Below are positions 39,937 through 46,612 of a stretch of DNA of 46,612 nt, one piece after another (positions within the stretch are counted from its first letter, which is position 1; the number at the start of each line of letters is the position of its first letter). The translations under genes and the position numbers were made by a program. The notes beneath the pieces are model-generated. The model saw nothing but the letters and a program-made list of their open reading frames with translations, was not told where the DNA came from and did no database searches. This stretch comes from Ruminococcus sp. UBA4240 (GTDB lineage: Bacteria; Bacillota; Clostridia; Oscillospirales; Ruminococcaceae): contig DGXE01000019.1 of the NCBI GenBank assembly GCA_002395525.1, positions 1-46,612 on the forward strand, in the 5' to 3' direction.

Positions 39937-40863
39937 TCAGCCCGCCTGTGTCACGCTTTCCGTGAAGGGGACTATCTGGCCGCACATATTGTCTATGCTG
40001 TCAAAGTATATCCCCTTGGTGGTGCCAAGGTCGTTGGCGGCTTCTATGTGCTGCCTTACGAGGCTGTAGCTGTTTTCAAGCTGAGAGAAGTTCATATCAA
40101 CACTTTCAAGCTCACGCCCTGCAAGATGAGATGCCTTCTTTATCCGCTCACGCACCTCGTCGGCGCCTGTCACCGCCTCGGATATCTGGGCAAAGGACTT
40201 ATCCGCAGAGCGGGCGTTCTCGTAGCCGTCGGATATGGATGCACGCACCGCAGACACACTGTCATTTATCATGCGGGTGCCGTTGTTCACATCCTCCAGA
40301 CCTGTATCAGCCGCAGCCGCAAGGCGCTTTATCTCGTCCGCAAGCTGCTTTACCTCCTGCGCCACCACAGCAAAGCCTATGCCCGCTTCACCTGCACGTG
40401 CAGCCTCAATGGATGCGTTTATGGCAAGGATGTTGGTCTGGGAGGCGATGTCCGTGATGCCGTCGATAAAGCTGGATATCCTCTCCACGGAGGCGTTGAA
40501 CCGCTCTATGGTGTGGGACATTTCCTCAAAGCTGCCCAGCACGTTCTGTGCGGAGGTCTCAAAGCTGTCCATATCCCCTCTGGCCTTGGTCACAGCGGCT
40601 GTGATATTGTTCCTGACATCCGCAAAGCTCTCCGCCGCCTCGCTCACCTCACGGAAAAGCCCTGAAAAGGAACCCAGCTTTTCCTTTGCTGAGGCATCCG
40701 CTGCCAGCACGTCATCAAAGGATGCCTGTATCTTGCGCAGCTCATCCAGTGATTCCACCTCACGGGTCACAAGCTCCCTGTGATCCGCCTGTATGCTTTC
40801 AGCGATGTACTTTAAAGGGGTGAGATCCGTTTTTGCCTGCAATTCTTTCTTTTTACCGAACAT
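39937..40863 (-). CDS. Soluble methyl-accepting chemotaxis-type protein
   Basis: A 308-residue protein that is almost all coiled coil. The signalling tip DIASQTNILAINASIEAARAGEAGIGFAVVA (quoted in part; residues ~140-170) is a canonical MCP hairpin. It has no transmembrane helix, no HAMP and only a short N-terminal extension, so it is a cytoplasmic receptor. No che genes are in the window. Sensing partner unknown; it might act on pilus motility or on a heme/PAS-free input. Cytoplasmic MCPs often cluster with core arrays. Confidence 0.88.
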   Translation of the reverse strand: MFGKKKELQAKTDLTPLKYIAESIQADHRELVTREVESLDELRKIQASFDDVLAADASAKEKLGSFSGLFREVSEAAESFADVRNNITAAVTKARGDMDSFETSAQNVLGSFEEMSHTIERFNASVERISSFIDGITDIASQTNILAINASIEAARAGEAGIGFAVVAQEVKQLADEIKRLAAAADTGLEDVNNGTRMINDSVSAVRASISDGYENARSADKSFAQISEAVTGADEVRERIKKASHLAGRELESVDMNFSQLENSYSLVRQHIEAANDLGTTKGIYFDSIDNMCGQIVPFTESVTQAG

Positions 40864-40908
40864 AACATACTCCAGTCATAAAGGCGGGAACGGCTTTCGC
40901 CGTCACGT

Positions 40909-42453
40909 TCATTTAAGGTCGTTGTCTATCATGCTGAGAAGGTCTTCCACAGATGTGCCGGTCTTTTTCTTCTTTTTCTTCGTCCTTACAGGTGCAGCAG
41001 GGGCAGCCTCCGCCCTCTGCTCCGCCTGTACCTCAGAGAACTCCGCTGCATTTCCGGGCATGGGCTGTGATACGGGGGGCTCTGCTGTGATGTCCGCAGG
41101 CAGCACCTCTCCTGCTGTCTCTTGTGTCATTTCCCCGGAGAATACATCCGGCTCGGCGGTGACTGCCTCAGCTGCCGGCTCCTCTCCGCCGCCGAAAAGC
41201 ACATCTCCGAAGGGTGCAGCCTTTGCTTCCGCCGGCTCGGTGTCAGCGGCGTGTTCCTTTTCGTCAAGGAGTGCAAGGGTGTCCTGATAGGCATCGGAAA
41301 GGGGATTGTGCCTTTCGGGAGCCTTCTCGGCGAATATGTCTCCGCCTACGGCCTCAGCCGCCTCCTCGGCGGGGGCTTCGCCTGCGGCGCCTACGAATAT
41401 ATCGGTGACAGCCCGGGCAGGCTCCGCAGCTCTCTCGTCATCGCTGCCGCTGAATATGTCAAATCCCATGCCCCCTGATGCGGGAGTTTCCTTCTCCTCT
41501 GCGAATATATCAGTATTTGCGGTGAAGCTGAATGCATCGTTCTCATCGGAGGGTTCGCTTGCAGTCTCTTCTGCAAAGGACTCGGAGAATATGTTTTCCT
41601 CCTTCGCTGAAGCTGTCTCTTCGGAGGGGGTGTCAAGGCCGAAGAAGTTGTCCGCTGTAATGGCAGCCGCCGGGGTGTCCTCGGCAGGTGTTTCGGGGGA
41701 GGGCTCTGCCTCAGGGCTGTACGCTTCGGGGAGGGTGTCCTCAAAGACAGCTCCGCCGCTGAAGGTGACTTCCTTTGAATCAGCCTCAAGGGTGTACAGG
41801 CCGTTTTCCTCAGTGCGTCCCGTGTATTCATCGTTGAAGAACACATTCTCCGGGTACTGATCCTCGCTGCGCATGAAGTCGGTGAGGTCGTCAAGGCTGC
41901 GGGCATCCTCCTCGGCACGCTTCATGCCAAGTATCCTCACCACCTGCAGCACGATTATGAGAAGGCTGGGTATTATTATCACAAGGAGTATCCCCAGAGT
42001 GGATGTGGCAAAGCCCAGGAGAGCGCCCAGGGGAGCACTGGTATATACCGCCTTTGCTATGACGTTCTCCGCGGGTATCTTGAAGGTATCGTCCTCACGG
42101 GCGGTGTCAAAGCGGACGATGTAGTAGAGCCTGCCGTCCTCATTCAGAAGCTCCGTTACTCTTGTGAGTATGGTGTTGTCATCGGAGGTGCAGAGTATAA
42201 TGCTGCCCTTCTTGATCTCATCTATCTGCTTTCTGCTGGCAATGACCGCAGAGCCGGGCATGACCGCAGGCTGCATATTCACCGCCTTTGTATAGTAGAT
42301 ATTGTATCCGAAGACAGAGGGCGCCGCCCCTGTCTTGCTGAAGGAGAAGTAGAGAAACAGCATGAACGCTATCATCAGTATGAGCAGGGCAATGACTATA
42401 CCCTCTATTATATTGAACGCCTTTGAGCCGGTGGACTTTTTATTTTTACCCAT
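40909..42453 (-). CDS. Signal-peptidase-I-like membrane protein lacking the catalytic serine, with long acidic tail
   Basis: A 514-residue protein. Helix 1 is at ~17-38, then a ~100-residue outside domain, then helix 2 at ~147-172. That domain follows the SipW-type signal peptidase pattern: AVNMQPAVMPGSAVIA in place of SGSMEPTIPxGSLVxV, then ILTRVTELL in place of ITHRVVE, then the conserved YIVRFDTARE and VIAKAVYTSAPLGALLGF. The nucleophile Ser is Asn59 and the expected His is Thr97, so it should be inactive. Residues ~175-490 are a low-complexity acidic tail (repeated NIFSES, DIFAEE, DVFSGE), ending in a basic KKKKK cluster and VEDLLSMIDNDL. Role unknown. Confidence 0.72.
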   Translation of the reverse strand: MGKNKKSTGSKAFNIIEGIVIALLILMIAFMLFLYFSFSKTGAAPSVFGYNIYYTKAVNMQPAVMPGSAVIASRKQIDEIKKGSIILCTSDDNTILTRVTELLNEDGRLYYIVRFDTAREDDTFKIPAENVIAKAVYTSAPLGALLGFATSTLGILLVIIIPSLLIIVLQVVRILGMKRAEEDARSLDDLTDFMRSEDQYPENVFFNDEYTGRTEENGLYTLEADSKEVTFSGGAVFEDTLPEAYSPEAEPSPETPAEDTPAAAITADNFFGLDTPSEETASAKEENIFSESFAEETASEPSDENDAFSFTANTDIFAEEKETPASGGMGFDIFSGSDDERAAEPARAVTDIFVGAAGEAPAEEAAEAVGGDIFAEKAPERHNPLSDAYQDTLALLDEKEHAADTEPAEAKAAPFGDVLFGGGEEPAAEAVTAEPDVFSGEMTQETAGEVLPADITAEPPVSQPMPGNAAEFSEVQAEQRAEAAPAAPVRTKKKKKKTGTSVEDLLSMIDNDLK

Positions 42454-42574
42454 GAGGATCCTCCATTAGAAGCAAGAATTAGAAGCAAGAAGCAAGAAAC
42501 ATGGCAACAGCCTGCATCCTGACTGACATATCCTTTATCAGCACTTCGTCTTTGTCTGCATATACACACTGTAC

Positions 42575-42603
42575 ATTATAACACATATACTCTCAAATAG
42601 CAA
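42575..42603 (-). promoter_or_regulatory. Promoter of the signal-peptidase-like/MCP/mnmG operon
   Basis: Reading leftward: TTGCTA (42598-42603), 17-bp spacer, TATAAT (42575-42580). The ~115-nt leader contains GAAGCAAGAA repeats (42467-42500). Confidence 0.65.
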
Positions 42604-42709
42604 ATGTTTTTTTAAAAAAATTTCCATTTTCTCTTAAAATAGCAGTATATCGGGGATGGGAGGGGGTCATGACCTCCGGGGATGCCCTCCGCTCTCCCGG
42701 AGCCGTGAT

Positions 42710-42738
42710 TTGACACAGGGGCTAAGTTGTGGTATAAT
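42710..42738 (+). promoter_or_regulatory. Consensus promoter of tex
   Basis: TTGACA (42710-42715), 17-bp spacer, TATAAT (42733-42738). A perfect 10-bp palindrome GGTCATGACC lies about 40 bp upstream (42665-42674) and could be an operator. Confidence 0.88.
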
Positions 42739-42796
42739 CGTATGTACAGGCGCCCTGCGGGTGCGCCGTGAGACATATCAACAGGAGCTGATTTTT

Positions 42797-44953
42797 ACGG
42801 ATATCAACCAGATGATTGCCAATGAGCTGAAGCTGAGGAAAGAACAGGTGGACAATGCAGTTGCCCTCATGGACGACGACAAGACCATCCCCTTTATTGC
42901 CCGATACAGAAAGGAAGTCACAGGGTCGCTGGATGACACTGTGCTGCGTACGCTGGCTGACAGGCTCACATATCTGCGCAATCTCCAGAAGCGCAAGGAG
43001 GAGATAACAAACTCCATCACCGAGCAGGGGAAGATGACGGAGGACATCGCCGCCGCCATTGAAAAGGCACTGACTCTGGTGGAGGTGGAGGACATCTACC
43101 TCCCCTACAAACAGAAACGTCGCACCCGTGCATCCGTGGCAAGGGAGAAGGGTCTGGAGCCTCTGGCTGCACTTATAATGGAGCAGTCCCCGGATACAGA
43201 CCCCTGTGCCGCCGCAGAGGGCTTCATAGATGCCCAAAAGGAGCTGCCCGATGCCCAAAGCTGCATCAAGGGGGCTATGGACATCATTGCAGAGGATATT
43301 TCCGACAATGCGGACATGAGGAAGTATCTTCGCAGCCTGATAAACGATGTGGGAGAAGTCCGCAGTGTCGCCGCAGATCCTGAGAACAAGAGCGTTTACG
43401 AGACCTATTACGATTTCACCGAAAAGGTCTCGAAGATCGCAGGCCACAGGGTCCTTGCCATTGACAGAGGTGAAAAGGAGGAGCTCCTGAAGGTCACTAT
43501 CCTTCTGCCGGAGGGTGCGGGGGAAAGGGCGGTGACAAGCCGCTTTGTCAAGGGTGAGAGTTCCTGCTCCGAGCTTGTGTGCGCCGCCGCAGCCGACAGC
43601 TACAAACGCCTTATATTCCCCTCCGTGGAGCGTGAGGTGAGGAGTGCCCTTTCCGAAAAGGCACAGGAGGGAGCTATCAAGCTCTTTTCGGAGAATTTAA
43701 GGCAGCTCCTTATGCAGCCCCCCATCAAGGGCAAGGTGACACTGGGGCTTGACCCGGGCTATGCCCACGGCTGCAAGTGCGCCGTGGTGGATGAAACAGG
43801 CAAGGTGCTTGACACCTGCATCATCTACATCACTCCCCCCAGGAAGGATACCGCTGCCGCTGAGCGCATAATAGGCGGCATGATCAAAAAATACGGTGTC
43901 ACCGCCATTGCCATAGGCAACGGCACCGCATCAAGAGAGACAGAGCAGTTTGCCGCCGCCCTCATCGGCAAGACAGGTGACAAAAATGTGGCATACATGG
44001 TGGTGTCCGAGGCGGGGGCATCGGTGTATTCCGCCTCAAAGCTGGCAGCAGAGGAATTCCCCGAATACGATGCATCCCTGCGTTCGGCTGTGTCCATTGC
44101 AAGGCGGCTCCAGGATCCCTTAGCGGAGCTTGTAAAGATAGACCCCAAGGCCATAGGTGTGGGACAGTATCAGCACGATATGCCCGCCGCCCGCATGGAT
44201 GAGGCGCTGTCGGGTGTGGTGGAGGACTGTGTGAACTCCGTGGGAGTAGATTTGAACACCGCATCATATTCCCTCTTGTCCTATGTTTCAGGCATCAGCA
44301 AGACCGTTGCAAAGAACATCGTCACCTACCGTGAGGAAAACGGCTCCTTCACCGACCGCAAACAGCTTTTAAAGGTGGCAAAGCTGGGCCCCAAGGCATA
44401 TGAGCAGTGTGCAGGCTTTCTGCGTGTGCGTGACGGGAAAAATGCCCTTGACAACACAGGGGTACACCCCGAAAGCTACGGTCCCGCAAAGCTCCTCCTT
44501 GAAGAATGCGGCTACACCCTTGCAGATGTGGGCAAGGTGGGCGAGCTCCCCGAAAGGGCAAAGAAGATAGGTCTTGAAAAGCTGTCGCAGCTTTCCGGGG
44601 CGGGGGTACCCACTTTGCAGGACATAATAAAGGAGCTGGTAAAGCCCGGCCGTGACCCCCGTGACGACCTGCCCGCACCCCTTATGCGCTCCGCCGATGT
44701 CATGGAGCTGTCCGACCTGAAGGAAGGCATGGAGCTGGTGGGCACCGTGCGCAATGTCATAGACTTCGGCGCCTTTGTGGACATTGGTGTCCACGAGGAC
44801 GGCCTTGTACACATCTCACAGCTTTCCGACAAATTCGTGAAGCACCCCCTTGATGTGGTGAAGGTAGGCCAGATAGTAAAGGTCAAGGTGCTCTCGGTAG
44901 ACACAAAGAAAAAGCGCATATCCCTGACAATGAAGGGGATAGCGCAGAAATAG
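42797..44953 (+). CDS. tex: Tex family RNA-binding transcription accessory protein
   Basis: About 718 residues. Order of domains: N-terminal helix-turn-helix region (LRKEQVDNAVALMDDDKTIPFIARYRKE), YqgF/RNase H-like fold (LGLDPGYAHGCKCAVVD), helix-hairpin-helix repeats (LLSYVSGISKTVAKNIV) and a C-terminal S1 domain (GTVRNVIDFGAFVDIGVHEDGLVHISQLS). Tex proteins bind nucleic acid and RNA polymerase. The frame runs upstream to 42656, but the promoter rules that out. AGGAG at 42783-42787 is nine bases before an ACG at 42797 that sits where relatives have ATG (MDINQ...). The first standard start is ATG 42812, which lacks a near ribosome binding site. Confidence 0.9.
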   Translation, partial: TDINQMIANELKLRKEQVDNAVALMDDDKTIPFIARYRKEVTGSLDDTVLRTLADRLTYLRNLQKRKEEITNSITEQGKMTEDIAAAIEKALTLVEVEDIYLPYKQKRRTRASVAREKGLEPLAALIMEQSPDTDPCAAAEGFIDAQKELPDAQSCIKGAMDIIAEDISDNADMRKYLRSLINDVGEVRSVAADPENKSVYETYYDFTEKVSKIAGHRVLAIDRGEKEELLKVTILLPEGAGERAVTSRFVKGESSCSELVCAAAADSYKRLIFPSVEREVRSALSEKAQEGAIKLFSENLRQLLMQPPIKGKVTLGLDPGYAHGCKCAVVDETGKVLDTCIIYITPPRKDTAAAERIIGGMIKKYGVTAIAIGNGTASRETEQFAAALIGKTGDKNVAYMVVSEAGASVYSASKLAAEEFPEYDASLRSAVSIARRLQDPLAELVKIDPKAIGVGQYQHDMPAARMDEALSGVVEDCVNSVGVDLNTASYSLLSYVSGISKTVAKNIVTYREENGSFTDRKQLLKVAKLGPKAYEQCAGFLRVRDGKNALDNTGVHPESYGPAKLLLEECGYTLADVGKVGELPERAKKIGLEKLSQLSGAGVPTLQDIIKELVKPGRDPRDDLPAPLMRSADVMELSDLKEGMELVGTVRNVIDFGAFVDIGVHEDGLVHISQLSDKFVKHPLDVVKVGQIVKVKVLSVDTKKKRISLTMKGIAQK

Positions 44954-44965
44954 CCGAAAAGCGAA

Positions 44966-45004
44966 CCGCTGCTTGCGTTGTCACCGTAAGCAGCGGCTTT
45001 TTTT
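44966..45004 (+). terminator. Terminator of tex
   Basis: A 12-bp stem CCGCTGCTTGCG (44966-44977) / CGTAAGCAGCGG (44985-44996) with one G-T pair and a 7-base loop, followed by C and seven T residues. It may also serve the convergent GH3 gene. Confidence 0.92.
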
Positions 45005-45010
45005 CATGTG

Positions 45011-46612
45011 TCAGAATGTGATCTCTGTGCGGGCGCAGGATGTGCCGCTCAGAGTGCAGGAAAGGTCATCGGGGGCGTGAGTCCCCGCATAGAGGGTGAA
45101 CCTTGTGCCAAAGCGCTCCCTGTGACCTTCATCGTCCACGGCGGTAAAGGCTCTGTCAGCCACGGGTATCTCTATGGTGCGCTCCTCGTCTGCTGCAAGA
45201 GTTATCCTTTCATATCCGCACAGGCTGAAATTGGGCACGGCATATTCGCAGTAGTCCTTGATGTAAAGCTCTATAACATCCTCAGCAGCGGCAGTGCCCG
45301 TATTTTTCACGGTGACATATGCCCTGCCTCCCTCATACCGCACAGCGGTGCATTCCGCCTTTGTATAGGTAAGGCCGTAGCCGAAGGGGAAGAGGATATT
45401 GTCCTTTGCGTAGCGGTAGGTGCGCCCCTTCATGGAATAATCCGTGAAGTCAGGCAGCAGCTCCGTCTTCTCGTAGAAGGTGACAGGCAGCTTTCCTGTG
45501 GGGGAAATGTCCCCGAAGAGTATCTCTGCCACGGCTGTGCCCCCCTCGGGTCCGGGATACCAGGCATGGAGGAGCGCATCAGGCTCCGCCTCGGTGTTGA
45601 TGGCACTGCCTGCACAGCATACGATGACCACAGGCTTACCTGTTGCCATTATCTTCTGCACCAGGATCCTCTGGCACTCCGGGAGGGAAAGGCCGTTCTT
45701 GTCCCCGGAGGAGAATTCGTTGCCTGTGTCCCCCTCCTCGCCCTCGATGGATGCGTCAAGGCCTACGCACAGCACCACAAGATCCGATACCTTTGCGGCG
45801 GCGACTGCCTCGGCGTATCTGTCCCCGGGACGGGCAAGGACGGATATCTTGTTCTTGTACAGATGGCAGCCCTCGGCGTATATGACACGCCCCGAGAACC
45901 GGTCCTGGATGCCTTCCAGCACGGTGTGGTACCTGTCTGCAAGGCCGTTGTAGTTGCCTTCCAGGGCTGCCCTGCTGTCCGCATTGGGGCCTATCACGGC
46001 TATGGTGCTGTATCTGCTCTCATCCAGAGGGAGTATGCCGTTGTTCTTGAGCATTACAACGCTCTTTTCGGCACATTCAAGGGATATGGCCTTGTGCTCG
46101 TCACAGGACACTATATCATAGGGGATATCATCATACTCAGTGCTGTCATCAAACATACCAAGGCGTATGCGTGTACGCATAAGGTGTATGCAGGCATTTC
46201 TTATGTCCTCCTTTGATACCAGCCCCTCGGCAAGGGCACTGGGGAGATGCATATAGGTGCAGCCGCAGTTGACATCACAGCCCGCCCTCAGGGCAAGGCC
46301 TGCGGATTCAACTATGTTGTTCGTCAGGCCGTGGTGCTCGTGGAAATCCCTTACCGCCCAGCAGTCCGATACAAAGTAGCCGTCAAAGCCCCATTCACGG
46401 AGCTTCCCCATGAGGAATGTGCTGGCGCAGGCGCCCTCTCCGTTCACACGGTTGTATGCACCCATCACGCCCTCCACCGCAGTTTCCTTAACAAGGGCTT
46501 CAAAGGCGGGCAGATAGGTTTCCTCAATATCCTTGGGGGTAGCCAGCGCATTGAATTCGTGGCGCACCGCCTCAGGGCCGCTGTGTACCGCAAAGTGCTT
46601 TGCGCAGGCGGC
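45011..46612 (-). CDS. Glycoside hydrolase family 3 enzyme (beta-glucosidase-like), 5' part outside the window
   Basis: At least 534 residues; the frame is open to the right edge (reading ...AKHFAVHSGPEAVRHEFNALATPKD...), so the N-terminus is missing and the ATG- or GTG-like codon at 46567 is internal. The visible part has the end of the GH3 (alpha/beta)8 barrel, with the nucleophile Asp in GYFVSDCWAV, then the alpha/beta sandwich domain (SVVMLKNNGILPLDES) and a C-terminal fibronectin-III-like domain. It would release glucose or xylose from oligosaccharides. The KHF motif is present; SDC replaces the commoner SDW after the nucleophile. Confidence 0.93.
   Translation of the reverse strand, partial: AACAKHFAVHSGPEAVRHEFNALATPKDIEETYLPAFEALVKETAVEGVMGAYNRVNGEGACASTFLMGKLREWGFDGYFVSDCWAVRDFHEHHGLTNNIVESAGLALRAGCDVNCGCTYMHLPSALAEGLVSKEDIRNACIHLMRTRIRLGMFDDSTEYDDIPYDIVSCDEHKAISLECAEKSVVMLKNNGILPLDESRYSTIAVIGPNADSRAALEGNYNGLADRYHTVLEGIQDRFSGRVIYAEGCHLYKNKISVLARPGDRYAEAVAAAKVSDLVVLCVGLDASIEGEEGDTGNEFSSGDKNGLSLPECQRILVQKIMATGKPVVIVCCAGSAINTEAEPDALLHAWYPGPEGGTAVAEILFGDISPTGKLPVTFYEKTELLPDFTDYSMKGRTYRYAKDNILFPFGYGLTYTKAECTAVRYEGGRAYVTVKNTGTAAAEDVIELYIKDYCEYAVPNFSLCGYERITLAADEERTIEIPVADRAFTAVDDEGHRERFGTRFTLYAGTHAPDDLSCTLSGTSCARTEITF

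Noticed and set aside
42656..42796. N-terminal extension of tex
   Set aside because: The consensus promoter at 42710-42738 lies inside it, so this part is not translated from that transcript.

Overview
The window comes from a low-to-mid GC, Gram-positive Clostridia genome, most likely a gut or rumen Ruminococcus-type member of the Oscillospiraceae. The pointers are an IspH-ribosomal protein S1 fusion (a clostridial architecture), strong AAGGAG-type ribosome binding sites, sigma-A promoters with 17-bp spacers, a complete Gram-positive type IV pilus locus, and plant-polysaccharide genes (a GH10 xylanase lipoprotein, a sialate O-acetylesterase-like SGNH esterase and a GH3 glycosidase). No ribosomal RNA, IS element, prophage or CRISPR array was seen.

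Layout. 1-580: a tRNA cluster (Lys-CTT cut by the window edge, Met-CAT, Leu-CAA) ending in a terminator. Three exact-period 79-bp units that look like decayed tRNA-Lys copies follow the Lys gene. 580-2400: an alpha/beta hydrolase with its own promoter, and a frameshifted membrane protein behind a promoter with a 22-bp palindromic operator candidate. 2460-5440: a DUF3160 lipoprotein translationally coupled to a small secreted FG-GAP-like protein. 5450-5770: a promoter- and terminator-bounded structured RNA of about 317 nt that I cannot assign to a family.

6120-20850: the type IV pilus locus: pilT, pilB, divergent pilD, two prepilins, a very large PilX-like protein, PilO, a PilM-PilN fusion and PilC. 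Two things interrupt it. One is a 1.5-kb low-GC module of two RelE/ParE-type toxin-antitoxin pairs plus an orphan antitoxin, bounded by 50-bp direct repeats. The other is a 325-bp non-coding spacer packed with hairpins, three of which share an identical seven-base loop.

20975-25001: an MNT-like/HEPN/amidohydrolase operon, a ten-segment membrane protein resembling the membrane part of a P2-type ATPase without its catalytic domains, and a glycosyltransferase. 25212-28914: the xylanase and esterase. 28947-36690: a tightly overlapped housekeeping operon (membrane protein, trmB, YkgJ-like protein, thyX, cmk, plsC, ispH-S1, FtsA-like). 36897-42453: holA, mnmG, a soluble chemoreceptor and a signal-peptidase-like protein lacking its catalytic serine. 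42797-44953: tex, with a doubtful start codon. 45011-end: a GH3 glycosidase cut by the window edge.

The pilus locus gives motors (PilB, PilT), a platform (PilC), an alignment complex (PilMN, PilO), pilin-processing peptidase (PilD) and minor pilins. With the carbohydrate enzymes this fits a fibre-degrading bacterium that may use pili for adhesion; that link is inference. No obvious small major pilin gene lies in the window.
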